DNA of 64,000 nucleotides from an uncultured cyanobacterium (GCA_937944885.1 CALFBB010000016.1:62001-126000); one strand, 5' to 3'; positions 36,859 to 46,231 are shown, numbered from the stretch's first letter. Program-made: numbers and translations. The notes: generated from the sequence alone by a model not told the origin.

Positions 36859-37167
36859 ATGCCACGCATCAAGTCTGCCATTAAGCGCGTTCAGATCGCG
36901 GAGCGCAACCGGTTGCGCAACAAGGCCACCAAAGCAGTGGTACGTGGTCTGATGAAGAAAGTGATCTCTTTGTCGAATGCTTACGCTGCCAACCAACAGC
37001 AAGAAACCTTGCAAGAAATTCAATCGGCTATGAGTGCTGCTTTCAGCCGCATCGACAAAGCAGCCAAGACCGGCGTGTTGCATAAGAATACAGCAGCCCG
37101 TCGTAAAGCTCGGCTAGCCCGGGTGGTGAAATCGGCCATGGCCTCTACCTCCACAGGTGCTTCCTGA
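36859..37167 (+). CDS. rpsT: 30S ribosomal protein S20
   Basis: 102 residues, basic, starting PRIKSAIKRVQIAERNRLRNKATKA, with SRIDKAAKTGVLHKNTAARRKARLARVV, the S20 signature. It binds the 5' domain of 16S rRNA. A small hairpin ends the transcript. Confidence 0.98.
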   Translation: MPRIKSAIKRVQIAERNRLRNKATKAVVRGLMKKVISLSNAYAANQQQETLQEIQSAMSAAFSRIDKAAKTGVLHKNTAARRKARLARVVKSAMASTSTGAS

Positions 37168-37609
37168 CCTACTGTTCTCTAAATCTATTTGTGGCACCTT
37201 GGAAATTCACCTCATCCTAGGGCTGTTGCCTCCTTTCCATTGCAGGCAGCAGCCAGCTTCTATGTCAATAGGAATACACGCTCTGCCTGCTTAGCAGGTT
37301 AGGGATCCCGGGTAATTGCTACCAGTCTGGCCCGGTACCTACACCTTAGTGGCTTATTAGTTGCTTAGCCCTGACCAACTTATCCGTGGAAAGAGAAGAT
37401 CCTGAGGTTACCCACAACTAACTGTACCTGTTGAGTGAAGAGGATCCGCTTGATAAGCCATCGCTGCACTGATCTGTGCTCCTTAGCTTTTATCAGGATA
37501 GGGGGGTGAGGGTTGAAAAACTCGGCACAATTCCAGCCCAAAAAGTCAGTTCAGAAAAAAAGGGGAGAAAGCGCACAGTATTCTAGAAGAGTTGGAACTG
37601 ACCTAGGCA
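37168..37609. other. Intergenic region rpsT / ppx
   Basis: Besides the rpsT terminator it holds CCTGC-tta-GCAGG (37286-37298) and a GGGATCCCGGG. No gene or known RNA is seen. The last 60 bases, with an A-run (37556-37563), are probably the ppx promoter and leader. Confidence 0.35.
37221..37254 (+). terminator. rpsT terminator hairpin
   Basis: GGCTGTTGCCT pairs with AGGCAGCAGCC (11 pairs, one G.T) over a 12-base loop, 54 bases after the stop. Only a weak T-run follows. Confidence 0.6.
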
Positions 37610-39328
37610 ATGATCTCTTCGCGCGTTAATCCCAGTCACCACCTTGCCACTTCTGCCCCTCCAGAGCTGAGCGAACGACCTGAAGTTCAGGCTGAATTCA
37701 CTCCTGTTTTGGCTGCCATTGATGTAGGAACCAACTCTCTACACATGGTGGTGGTGCGTGTTAACCCGCGCATTCCCAGTTTCAGCATCATTTCTCGCGA
37801 GAAGGCAACTGTCCGCTTGGGTGAGTACTGCAACAAAACCGGTGCACTCACGGCAGCAGCAATGGAAAGGGCGCTGCAGGCGCTTGACCGGTTCTGTCGT
37901 ATTGCCAAGAGCTTTCAGGTGCAATCGATTGTAGCAGTGGCTACCAGTGCTGTGCGCGAGGCGCCCAATGGGGTGGAATTTCTCAAGTGGGTTGAGCGGG
38001 AGTTGGGCCTGCGTATTGAGCTGATCTCTGGGCAGGAGGAGGCGCGGCGCATCTACCTGGGGGTACTCTCGGCGATGGAGTTCCACAACCGCCTACATGT
38101 GGTGGTGGATATTGGTGGTGGCTCCACAGAGCTAATCTTAGGAGATGGACAAGAACCGGAGTTTTTGCGCAGTGTCAAAGTAGGAGCTGTGCGATTAACC
38201 CAGGCGTTCCTCCACAGGGATCCCCCTACCCCCGCTGAGTTGCAAGCCCTTAGGCAACACATTCGCGGCATGTTGGAAGCGCCCATTGAGCAGATCAAAC
38301 GGATTCTTGAGCTACGGCAGCAGGGATCCCCTATCTTGGTGGGCACCTCAGGCACCATTGAAACCTTGGCCCAATGGGATGCCCGCCGTCGCCTGGGTAC
38401 TCCCCCTAGCCGTATGCAAGGATACGAGTTCACCCTGGAAGCCTTGCGTGGCTACAGTAAGGAGTTGCGCAGCCTCACCCTTGCAGAACGGCAAAAGTTA
38501 CCTGGCTTTGGGGAAAAACGTGGGGAAATCATTCTGGCGGGAACAATGATCCTAGAAGAGGTGATGAGCCTCTTGGGAATCGAGAAAATTCAATTTTGTG
38601 AACGGGCTTTGCGCGAGGGTCTGATTGTCGATTGGATGATCAGCCAAGGGTTAATTGAGGATCGTTTGCGCTACCACAGCTCTGTACGGCGACGTAGCGT
38701 GCTCAAGTTGGCAGAAAAGTATCAGGTGGAGCTCCCCTATGCCGAGCGGGTGGCAGAGTTTGCCCTGAGCTTATTTGATCAAACCCGGGGCCTATTGCAT
38801 CGTTGGGGATCCCGGGAGCGGGCCCTCCTTTGGGCGGCGGCCATGCTGCACAACTGTGGTCACTTTATTAGCCACGCGGCTCACCACAAGCATTCTTATT
38901 ACTTAATTCGCTATGGCGAATTGCTGGGGTTTAACGAAGAAGAGGTGGAAGTGATCGCCAATCTGGCCCGCTATCACCGCAAGTCACCACCTAAGAAAAA
39001 ACACGACCATTTCCAGCGTCTCACCGATGAACGAGATCGCCAAGTTGTTATGGAATTAAGCCCGTTGCTTCGCATTGCCTGTGCTCTGGATCGTCGCCGG
39101 TTACAGGCAATTCAATCCTTGCGCTGTCGTTTCCAGTTGTTGGGGGAAGCTCCCCGACAGATGGAACTGATTTTGGAGCCCAAGCACCCTAATGATGATT
39201 GTGTTCTGGAGCTGTGGAGCTTAAAGGAGAAAAAGGAGGTATTTGAGCAGCAATTTAACCTAGAAGTTATTCCTAAGTTATCCACACAGATAGAGCAAAC
39301 CTTGGATCCCTTTGAGGCTGCTACCTAG
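37610..39328 (+). CDS. ppx: Ppx/GppA phosphatase with HD domain
   Basis: 572 residues. The N-terminal actin-like ATPase domain shows AIDVGTNSLHMVVV, VATSAVREA and VVVDIGGGSTELIL; then LVGTSGTIETLAQ. The C-terminal HD-like part has AAMLHNCGHFISHAAHHKHSYYLI. It degrades polyphosphate or pppGpp, linked to phosphate and stringent responses. Both activities occur in the family, so the exact substrate is unsure. It is monocistronic. Confidence 0.92.
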   Translation: MISSRVNPSHHLATSAPPELSERPEVQAEFTPVLAAIDVGTNSLHMVVVRVNPRIPSFSIISREKATVRLGEYCNKTGALTAAAMERALQALDRFCRIAKSFQVQSIVAVATSAVREAPNGVEFLKWVERELGLRIELISGQEEARRIYLGVLSAMEFHNRLHVVVDIGGGSTELILGDGQEPEFLRSVKVGAVRLTQAFLHRDPPTPAELQALRQHIRGMLEAPIEQIKRILELRQQGSPILVGTSGTIETLAQWDARRRLGTPPSRMQGYEFTLEALRGYSKELRSLTLAERQKLPGFGEKRGEIILAGTMILEEVMSLLGIEKIQFCERALREGLIVDWMISQGLIEDRLRYHSSVRRRSVLKLAEKYQVELPYAERVAEFALSLFDQTRGLLHRWGSRERALLWAAAMLHNCGHFISHAAHHKHSYYLIRYGELLGFNEEEVEVIANLARYHRKSPPKKKHDHFQRLTDERDRQVVMELSPLLRIACALDRRRLQAIQSLRCRFQLLGEAPRQMELILEPKHPNDDCVLELWSLKEKKEVFEQQFNLEVIPKLSTQIEQTLDPFEAAT

Positions 39329-39485
39329 ATCCTCTAGTTACTGAAGGTGTGAGGATGGCCCCAAAAAGACAAAGGCATCAACTCGTATATCCCAGCCTAG
39401 TTCTAAAGTGCCCCTTTTGAGCTTGACTTGGGTAAGCTCTTCGAAGGGATCTAGAACCATCAATACTCCCGAGGAGCCTAGAGCC

Positions 39486-41483
39486 ATGGCCAAACCTGTG
39501 CCTGCTGCTATCACAGAGCAACTCCTCAGTGGGATCCAGGCTCAGCAATCTGGAGATTTGGGAAGAGCCGAGGCTATTTATCTGCAGGTTTTGCAGCAAT
39601 GTCCAGATCAACCGGATGCACTGCACCTGTTGGGCACGGTGGCTCAAGCAAAGGGCCAGCTGGAGCTTGCCACTTCCTTGATTGCCTCTGCGATCGAACA
39701 GGATCCTGAGGTTGCTCTCTACCACCACAATTTAGGAGTAGTTTACGAGTCTTCAGGTCAAGCTGAGGCAGCCCTGGAGTGTTATCAAGAGAGTTTGCGA
39801 CTTAACCCTAATGCCTACACCTCTATTTTTCGGGCCGGTAGGCTGTTGGTCAACTTAAGGCGCTGCCTAGAGGCTATTCCCCTTTTGTTATCTTTGTCTC
39901 AGCTGGGATCCCAAGCAGGGATCCCCTGGGGAGAATGGCATCTTTATTTAGCTATCGCCTACCGGGATCAGGGGGAGCACACCGAGGCGCTGCACCATCT
40001 GGAGGAAGCCCTGAAACTGGATGTCAACCTAGAACAAGCTCGCTGGTTTTATCATCTGTACCTCCCGGCCATCTACCAAGATGAAGAAGAACTAAAATAC
40101 TTTCGCACTCGTTTTACGGAACACTTGAACATCTTGATCCAATCTACTCCCCTAGACACCGAGGAGCAATGCAAAAGGGCTCTAGATGCTGCTGGTCTGG
40201 GTACCAATCATTACCTGCAGTACCAGGGCTATAACGATGTTGAGCTGCAGCAGCAGTATGCTGATTTTATTCAAAAGATTGTGCTGGCCAATGCTAAGAG
40301 ATGGCCTGATGTACTGCCCACTGTTGTTTCTCAGGAATCTTTTTCAAAACAGAAACCTATTCGAGTTGGTTTTGTTTCAGATTCCATGCGAGCTTGTTCC
40401 TACAGCCGTCTTTCTCTAGGCTGGCTGAGGTATCTGAATCAACCAATAGACACTCATTCCTCCTACAATCCTGAGGAAAAACCATTCTCTATCTATGTCT
40501 ATTATCTAGATCCAAGAACAGACTTTATGACAGATTCGTATCGACGTTATGCCGATGTTTTCCGTCATACCCCCGGAAGTTTAGAGATGGTGGCACGACA
40601 AATCTTACAGGATAAGTTAGATGTTTTGGTCTACTTAGAGATTGGTTTATCTCCCTTAATTTTGCAATTGGCATCTTTGCGTTTGGTGCCAGTGCAGTGC
40701 TCCACCTGGGCTCATCCGATTACTTCTGGGTTGTCCACCATTGATTATTTCCTGTCTAGCGATCTTATGGAGCCTGAGAATGGTCAGGCCCACTACCGTG
40801 AACAGCTGATTCGGCTGCCCAATCTGGGCACCTGTTTTGAGAAGCCTACCTTGCCTACTCAGCTACACACACGGGCGGATTTTGGTCTCAGTCCAGAAGC
40901 TATTGTTTATCTAACTTGTCAGTACCTAGGTAAATATCTACCTCAGTACGATTATTTATTTGCTGCTATTGCCCGACGGGTGCCAAAGGCGCAATTTGTG
41001 TTTTTGGCTCTGCCCAATTGGGCCATTGGTGAGAAGTTTCGCCAACGGTTAGCCAAGGTTTTTACAGCTTTCGATCTCAATGTTGAGGATCATGTGGTCA
41101 TTCTGCCGCAGCTGGATTACCAGGCTTACCTGGATTTGAATTCCTGTGCCGATATCATGCTGGACTCCTACGGCTGGTCTGGCGGAATTACTACGCTGGA
41201 GGCTCTCACAGTAGGGCTGCCGGTTGTAACCTGCCCGGGAGAGCTGATGCGGGGCCGCCACACCTACGCCATGCTGAAGAGAATGGGGTTGGATGAGCTG
41301 ATTGCCCCTGATCTAGCTAGCTACGAGGATTTGGCAGTGCAGCTGGGATCCGATCCTGACTTTCGCCGGCGTATGGTCCAGCAGGTGCAGGAACGACGCG
41401 ATATCCTCTTTGAAGATCGAGAGTGTGTGGCAGCCTTGGCCCATTTTTTGCAGCAAGTGGCACCCAGGACTCCGCACCGCTAA
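39486..41483 (+). CDS. TPR protein with GT41 (O-GlcNAc transferase-like) domain
   Basis: About 665 residues from ATG 39486, which has GGAG upstream (the open frame reaches 39408). The first 200 hold three or four TPR units (PDALHLLGTVAQAKGQLELA, ALYHHNLGVVYESSGQAEAAL). The rest is the SPINDLY/OGT catalytic region: IRVGFVSDSMRA, CSTWAHPITSGL, FLALPNWAIG, DSYGWSGGITTLEALTVGLPVVT and GELMRGRHTYAML. Such proteins glycosylate Ser/Thr; targets unknown. About 39.9-41.3 kb lacks GGATCC and is richer in A+T, a possible sign of transfer, although other genes also lack it. Confidence 0.87.
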   Translation: MAKPVPAAITEQLLSGIQAQQSGDLGRAEAIYLQVLQQCPDQPDALHLLGTVAQAKGQLELATSLIASAIEQDPEVALYHHNLGVVYESSGQAEAALECYQESLRLNPNAYTSIFRAGRLLVNLRRCLEAIPLLLSLSQLGSQAGIPWGEWHLYLAIAYRDQGEHTEALHHLEEALKLDVNLEQARWFYHLYLPAIYQDEEELKYFRTRFTEHLNILIQSTPLDTEEQCKRALDAAGLGTNHYLQYQGYNDVELQQQYADFIQKIVLANAKRWPDVLPTVVSQESFSKQKPIRVGFVSDSMRACSYSRLSLGWLRYLNQPIDTHSSYNPEEKPFSIYVYYLDPRTDFMTDSYRRYADVFRHTPGSLEMVARQILQDKLDVLVYLEIGLSPLILQLASLRLVPVQCSTWAHPITSGLSTIDYFLSSDLMEPENGQAHYREQLIRLPNLGTCFEKPTLPTQLHTRADFGLSPEAIVYLTCQYLGKYLPQYDYLFAAIARRVPKAQFVFLALPNWAIGEKFRQRLAKVFTAFDLNVEDHVVILPQLDYQAYLDLNSCADIMLDSYGWSGGITTLEALTVGLPVVTCPGELMRGRHTYAMLKRMGLDELIAPDLASYEDLAVQLGSDPDFRRRMVQQVQERRDILFEDRECVAALAHFLQQVAPRTPHR

Positions 41484-41876
41484 CCGGAAAGGGATCCCTA
41501 GCGCTTTTGCCGATCCACAGCCCCTGGGAATAGGATCAGCCCCCTCCTTTTGGGGCAGCCTTTAGGAATCCGAAGCTGTGGCTGCTGATACAACAGAGCC
41601 TGGGGAGGGAGGTTTGATGCCCAAGTTAACTTTTTCTTTACTGGGTATCGCGCCAATTCTGTCTTGATTCAGATGAGCCTCAGCTGAATCTGGTTAGGTT
41701 TCGCCTTTGCAAGGTTTGTAGACTGGGGCAAGCTAGTAGATAGCCTCGGGTCAAGTCAAGATTGGGTACTGTAGGGGTTCATAGGTGGGCAAAGCCTCAA
41801 CCCATCCCCCAAAATGCATGGTCTTACCCCTTCTAGATCTAGCCTAGGGATCCCTTCACCGTCTTGGGGAACCAGT
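41484..41876. other. Intergenic stretch upstream of antitoxin-like gene
   Basis: No full gene is seen. A 16-codon frame, ATG at 41617 to a stop at 41667 (MPKLTFSLLGIAPILS), follows a strong GGGAGGGAGG; it may be a leader or chance. The second half has AT/GC-mixed direct repeats of no clear meaning. Confidence 0.3.
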
Positions 41877-42104
41877 ATGAAAGCCTATGAATTTTTGGCC
41901 CATACCGGCATGAACGGCCAGCTTATTCTGCCGATCGAGGCGCAGGAACGCTTGCCCAAAAATCAGATCGTGCGGGTGCTGGTGCTGGTGCAAGATGATC
42001 CGACAACAGATCCCCTGCCGGGCAAGTTGACGGAGCCGCAAACACAGCTTGAGGAAGATTCCCTATGGCTGGAGTCCCCCACCGTTCCCTATGACGGTAT
42101 TTGA
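41877..42104 (+). CDS. Antitoxin-like small protein (AbrB/MazE-like pattern)
   Basis: 75 residues from ATG 41877: MKAYEFLAHTGMNGQLILPI, then EAQERLPKNQIVRVLVLVQDD, the pattern of short cyanobacterial antitoxin-like proteins with a swapped-hairpin beta-domain, and an acidic tail. Usually a VapC/RelE toxin follows; here none is found, only repeats and a convergent gene. The stop lies in the first unit of a tandem repeat. Confidence 0.62.
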   Translation: MKAYEFLAHTGMNGQLILPIEAQERLPKNQIVRVLVLVQDDPTTDPLPGKLTEPQTQLEEDSLWLESPTVPYDGI

Positions 42105-42161
42105 TGGTCTATTTGATGTCTATACTGATGTCTATACTGATGTCTATATTGATGTCTATAC
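42102..42161. repeat. 12-bp tandem repeat, five units
   Basis: Units TGATGTCTATAC at 42114, 42126, 42138 (last base T) and 42150, preceded by a diverged TGATGGTCTATT at 42102. The first T-G-A is the stop codon of the antitoxin-like gene. In another frame the repeat reads DVYT four times. A multiple of three, it is open to slippage without shifting frames. Confidence 0.75.
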
Positions 42162-42301
42162 AGCACAGCTGTTGGGCAGATTTCCCAGAACGTTTTTCCA
42201 GCTGGGGTTTTTGTTGGGAAATGACTCAGGTGACAGGTAGCTAAGTAGTGGGTTCTGGCGGTTTTCATTGTTCGAAACTCATTCGCTTCCGAGTCCGAGA
42301 C

Positions 42302-42844
42302 TCAAGGGGTGGGATCCTGACCGGATAGTCGCCAGCGGTTGAGCCGTGCCAGGGTCTCAGCATCCAGGTAGGAATCAATGCCGCGTTTACTCGGCAAACG
42401 CTTGGGCTTGATGCGACGGATTTGCTGCTGGGTCTGTTGGACCTCCTCCCACAGCTGCTCTGCGGAGATCCATTCGGCGTCATAAGCCTGGATTACCAAT
42501 TGTTGGACCCGATCCGAGGTAGCTACCCGTACCCGACATTCATTCCATTGCAGTTGGGCACACAACCGTTCGATACAGGTGTCGGCGGTTTCCCCATAGG
42601 CAGTGTAGAGAATATCAATGCCGGAGGGAGAACGTTCCTGGTGGGCGGGGGTAGGCTGAGCATAGGAATCGTATACCACTGTTGCCTGATACCCCCGGAA
42701 GGCCACATATCCAGCCAGGGACTCCACCAGCCGCAAACGAGCTAACTCCATCAGGGAGCGGCGAGCCAACTTTCTGAGGGGTGGCCAAGCTCCAATGATG
42801 TTGTAGCCATCAACCAGCAGCAGGGTGGGAAAAGCAGGGGACAT
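42302..42844 (-). CDS. NYN-domain ribonuclease, YacP/Rae1-like
   Basis: 180 residues. LLLVDGYNIIGAWP near the start, ATVVYDSYAQ, GIDILYTAYGETADTCIERL and VRVATSDRVQQLVI make the NYN (PIN-like) fold with Asp residues for metal. Rae1 of Bacillus cuts ribosome-bound mRNA. A short basic tail follows. It lies downstream, by 90 bases, of the methyltransferase pair on the same strand. Confidence 0.85.
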   Translation of the reverse strand: MSPAFPTLLLVDGYNIIGAWPPLRKLARRSLMELARLRLVESLAGYVAFRGYQATVVYDSYAQPTPAHQERSPSGIDILYTAYGETADTCIERLCAQLQWNECRVRVATSDRVQQLVIQAYDAEWISAEQLWEEVQQTQQQIRRIKPKRLPSKRGIDSYLDAETLARLNRWRLSGQDPTP

Positions 42845-42933
42845 AAGTGGCAGTGGATCCCTGCCAGGGCTTACACCTATCGATGATTATCTCCGATTTG
42901 TCTTGGATCAGCGACCGGTTTTCCAGATTGGGG

Positions 42934-43644
42934 CTAGCGCTTGTGCTGAATCAGATAGGTGGTAAATAGCTCCCCACTCGCCTGTTTCTGGATCTTACCC
43001 CCTAGGTCTCTGATGCACTGTTCCCATTCCGCCAAAGGTGTGAAGATGGGTTCTGCTCCTTTGAACAGCTCGATCAAACCCCATTGCTCTGCCCACACCG
43101 ATTCCGGATTGACCACCTCAATCAAAATGGGTGCAGCCGGTCGCAACACCCGCAGTAATTCTCGCCAAACCTCTGCAAAGTATTCCAGTGGGTAGTAGTA
43201 GAGAAACCCGGTAGCAATGGCCAAGTCAAATTGCTCAGGCACGTAGTTTTCCAGCCGATGGGCGGATCCCTGCTGTATGGATTTGAAGAGTTTTGAGTTG
43301 AGCTGCGGTGCCCGCGAGCGAACAAAGCGGACAATTTCCCCACTCAGCTCATGGCCGTAAAAGTTGGCCTGCCAATCGTTCCAGGGGTAGGTGAGAAACC
43401 CCACGCCACAGCCCAGATCCAAGCAGTTCTCCCGTTTTCGCGGGGCGCGCAGCTGTGCAAAAGGGATCCCGAGGCGCTCCTGCAGATGATCCCGCCGACA
43501 GGCTTGCCAAAAGGTCAATTGCTCTAGATCCGGTGGCAGTTGCCAGCCGGGCTGACCCAGTTGCCTCTCCAGCTCCCGGTTGAAGCGAGAAGCTACAGAA
43601 GAAAGGTAGGGATCCCAGCGTTCCCTGGTTTGTGGTAGCTCCAT
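42934..43644 (-). CDS. Class I SAM-dependent methyltransferase
   Basis: 236 residues. Motif I NCLDLGCGVGFLTYP, a mid region FDLAIATGFLYYYPLEYF, and LLRVLRPAAPILIEVVNP show the Rossmann methyltransferase fold. The substrate is unknown; small molecule or lipid seems more likely than RNA or DNA. It follows the nucleotidyltransferase by 9 bases, so the two are probably co-transcribed. Confidence 0.85.
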   Translation of the reverse strand: MELPQTRERWDPYLSSVASRFNRELERQLGQPGWQLPPDLEQLTFWQACRRDHLQERLGIPFAQLRAPRKRENCLDLGCGVGFLTYPWNDWQANFYGHELSGEIVRFVRSRAPQLNSKLFKSIQQGSAHRLENYVPEQFDLAIATGFLYYYPLEYFAEVWRELLRVLRPAAPILIEVVNPESVWAEQWGLIELFKGAEPIFTPLAEWEQCIRDLGGKIQKQASGELFTTYLIQHKR

Positions 43645-43653
43645 CTTTTTAAT

Positions 43654-44601
43654 CTACACTACCAAGGTTCCCGACCCGTACACCCCCGGTTGCAGGGATC
43701 CATTCACCCAGCTGTAGCCGTTGAGGATGGTTCCTGCCGGAATCCGGGCTTGGGATCCCAGTCGGGTTTGCTTGCCAATGTAGCAAGGGGAGCCCAGCTG
43801 GGCTGTCGGTTCAATGTGGGCGGTGTTGTGGACCCACACACCGGGGGCCTGTTCTTGCACATTCTCCAGAGGAAAGTCCTTCATCCGTCCGCAGAGAATG
43901 TCCAGCTGGCCGTGGTAGTAACTGGCCGGGGTGCCCAAATCTCGCCAGTAGCCCTCGTGCAGATAGGCCTGCATCCGTTGCCCTTGGCTGAGCAAATCCG
44001 GAAAAACCCGCCGTTCAAAACTGAGGGGCTCCCCACTCGGGTAGTTGGCCAGAATGGCCGGATCCAAGACATAGGTGCCGGCATTGATGGTATTGGAGGT
44101 TAGAGTGAGGGCCTCAGCAGGTGTGGGTTTTTCTCGAAAGGATTGAATCCTTCCCTCTTTCCCGACCTCTACCAAGCCATAGGCAGTAATGTCTTCAACA
44201 CGGGTAAGGGTGAGGGTTGCCGCGGCTCGGCTCTGCACATGGCATTGTATCAAGGCCTGCAAATCCAGGTCCGTAAGGATATCGGCATTAAACACCACCA
44301 GCGGCTCCCCACTGAAATAAGGCTGCGCCAGCACCAAGGCTCCTGCGGTATCCAAAGGAGTATCCTCTGGAATGTAGCGCAGCTTCACCCCCCAGTGGCT
44401 GCCGTTCCCCAAGGCTGCTTCAATCTGTTGTCGCAGGTAGCCGACGCTGAGCAAGATATCCGTCAGGCCTACCCGCCGACAGCGCTCGATCATCCATTCC
44501 AGAAAAGGTACCTCCAGCAGCGGCACCAAGGGTTTCGGCTGCAACAGCGTCAAAGGGCGTAAGCGAGTGCCTTTTCCACCGGCCAAGATCACCGCCTGCA
44601 T
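43654..44601 (-). CDS. Sugar-phosphate nucleotidyltransferase
   Basis: About 315 residues. MQAVILAGGKGTRLRPLTLL (nucleotide-binding start) and QPKPLVPLLEVPFLEWMIERC, then VVFNADILTDLDL, give the NTP-transferase domain; the C-terminal third has hexapeptide-like pieces (LGSPCYIGKQTRLGSQARI, GTILNGYSWVNG) forming a left-handed helix. This is the bacterial mannose-1-phosphate guanylyltransferase / glucose-1-phosphate transferase pattern; the sugar is not determined. It is the first gene of a pair with a methyltransferase. Confidence 0.87.
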   Translation of the reverse strand: MQAVILAGGKGTRLRPLTLLQPKPLVPLLEVPFLEWMIERCRRVGLTDILLSVGYLRQQIEAALGNGSHWGVKLRYIPEDTPLDTAGALVLAQPYFSGEPLVVFNADILTDLDLQALIQCHVQSRAAATLTLTRVEDITAYGLVEVGKEGRIQSFREKPTPAEALTLTSNTINAGTYVLDPAILANYPSGEPLSFERRVFPDLLSQGQRMQAYLHEGYWRDLGTPASYYHGQLDILCGRMKDFPLENVQEQAPGVWVHNTAHIEPTAQLGSPCYIGKQTRLGSQARIPAGTILNGYSWVNGSLQPGVYGSGTLVV

Positions 44602-44701
44602 AGCTGCCTCCAACCCTACTCTTCCAGCCTCCTCCAGTATGGTAAAGAAAAAAGCTCTCTCCTACCAGAAGTCCTGAGAGTGCCCGGTCAAAAGCTCTAG
44701 C

Positions 44702-45166
44702 TCAAGCACAAATCCGCGGTAAGGGCGCAGGAGCAGAGGTCACCTGCAGCAATCGAGGGATGCGGCTACTGTCATAGATGCGAAATTCCCGGTGAATACT
44801 GGTTTTCTCCGAGCGTACCGCTTGATTTAAGACGAGGGATCCCTCTGGGTCGGAGACAGAACGATGAAAGGTGCCGGGGGGAATGCGCAAAATTCCTCGG
44901 TTCGCCTCCAACCGCACAATGTGAAAGGGATCCCGCCAGCTAAAGTTAACCAAGTAGAAGGTACGCCCACCGGCTAACGCCAGTAAATTATCTTCTTGAT
45001 GGGGGTGCAGGTAAAACTGCCAGTAGCCCTGTGGATTGTTGGGTGGACTAATGGCCGGCCCATCGTGAAACACCAAATCCCGGGCGTTAGATTCAGGGAT
45101 GGTGATATCAAAAAAACGCACACTAGGAGTATCTCGAAATTTGTGAAAGGGTAGTAGAGCAAACAT
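44702..45166 (-). CDS. Cupin-like protein, unknown
   Basis: 154 residues with a cupin pattern: HPHQEDNLLALAGGRTFYLVN and, 20 or so residues on, ILRIPPGTFHRSVSDPEGSLVLNQAV, possible metal ligands being the two His of HPH, the Glu, and H of TFHR. It is divergent from the LysR gene, sharing a 160-base region with a LysR-type dyad. That suggests it is the regulator's target. Substrate unknown. Confidence 0.66.
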   Translation of the reverse strand: MFALLPFHKFRDTPSVRFFDITIPESNARDLVFHDGPAISPPNNPQGYWQFYLHPHQEDNLLALAGGRTFYLVNFSWRDPFHIVRLEANRGILRIPPGTFHRSVSDPEGSLVLNQAVRSEKTSIHREFRIYDSSRIPRLLQVTSAPAPLPRICA

Positions 45167-45299
45167 AATTTATTTCCTACCTCAATTGGATGAGCACTTC
45201 CATGCGGACAACGATGACGAACCAGAACTTTTTCCCTGGCGGAGTTAAGTCGTAGTGTAGTCAGGTCCAAAGCGGGGTTCAAACCTGAGATAGCATCAT

Positions 45300-45322
45300 A
45301 TCTATGCGTAAGTCGAATAGAT
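45300..45322. promoter_or_regulatory. LysR-type operator (T-N11-A dyad)
   Basis: ATCTAT (45300-45305), 11 bases, then ATAGAT (45317-45322): an exact dyad with the T-N11-A spacing of LTTR boxes. Inner GCGTA (45306-45310) and TACGC (45322-45326) pair as well. It ends 7 bases before the lysR ATG, so it may block the gene's own expression and act on the divergent cupin gene. Confidence 0.65.
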
Positions 45323-45329
45323 ACGCTTC

Positions 45330-46211
45330 ATGAACATCTCGCAACTGCAAGCTCTGGTGGCAGTGGTGGAGCAGGGGAACTTCAGCAGTGCAGCCCTGCA
45401 ATTGCACATTTCCCAATCGGCTGTCAGCCGGGCCATTGCCAGCCTGGAAGAAGAACTGGGGGTGAAATTGCTGGTGCGCGGTCGGTTTGGGGCACACTTA
45501 ACCCCCGTGGGGGAGCGACTGCTACGCCATGTCCGCAAAATGCTGCAGCTGCGGGAGCAAATGGATTATGAGGTCAACCTAGAAAAAGGTTTGCGGGGAG
45601 GCAGTGTGCGGGTGGCTGCCTTTCGCAGCGCGGCAACCCATCTCCTGCCACCGGTGATTGCCCGTTTCCGGCAGCAATTTCCCCAAGTTACCCTCACCCT
45701 TACAGAGGAGGAGCCGGCTACAGTTGAGCAGCTGCTGCGCTCGGGGCAGGTGGATATTGGCCTATTGCCGCTGCCCCGCAATGCGGAGGATCTGGAAACT
45801 TGGGAGATTGCCCGCGATGAGTTTATTCTGTTGATTCCTCAAAGTTTTGGACCTTTGCCGGATAACCTCACCTGGGGAGATATCTCCGATTTTGCCTATA
45901 TCCTCTACAACTACGCCGAATGCACCACCGCTGTGCGCAACCACTGGGAAGCTGCCCGACAAACTCTTAAGGTGGCTTATCTAGTCAAGGAAGATTCCAC
46001 CATTGTGAACATGGTTGCCCAAGGTTTGGGGGCGACCATTTTGCCGCGATTGGCGGCCCTTCCCATTCCCGAAGGGATCCAGATCCGGCGCTTGCCTGTT
46101 CCGCTGGAGCGGGTGATCGGGGCTGCCGTGCTGGCCTCTGCTTTGCATCCCCCGGCAGTCTTTGCCTTCCTGGAGGCTTTGCGCAGCCATCCCTACCGCG
46201 TACCGGGTTAG
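45330..46211 (+). CDS. LysR family transcriptional regulator
   Basis: 293 residues. The winged helix-turn-helix (1-60) is typical: NISQLQALVAVVEQGNFSSAA, QLHISQSAVSRAIASLEEEL, LLVRGRFGAHLTPVGERLL. The co-inducer domain has two alpha/beta lobes (VRVAAFRSAATHLLPPVIAR, QVDIGLLPLP, MVAQGLGATILPRLA). LTTRs usually sense a small molecule of the pathway they control. The inducer is unknown; the adjacent cupin gene is the likely target. Its family branch, CbbR- or NdhR-like or other, is not clear. Confidence 0.92.
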   Translation: MNISQLQALVAVVEQGNFSSAALQLHISQSAVSRAIASLEEELGVKLLVRGRFGAHLTPVGERLLRHVRKMLQLREQMDYEVNLEKGLRGGSVRVAAFRSAATHLLPPVIARFRQQFPQVTLTLTEEEPATVEQLLRSGQVDIGLLPLPRNAEDLETWEIARDEFILLIPQSFGPLPDNLTWGDISDFAYILYNYAECTTAVRNHWEAARQTLKVAYLVKEDSTIVNMVAQGLGATILPRLAALPIPEGIQIRRLPVPLERVIGAAVLASALHPPAVFAFLEALRSHPYRVPG

Positions 46212-46231
46212 GCCCTGCTGACGCTGCAGGC

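Noticed and set aside
41617-41667. 16-codon frame with strong ribosome site
   Set aside because: Too short to support as a gene; kept as a note in the intergenic entry.
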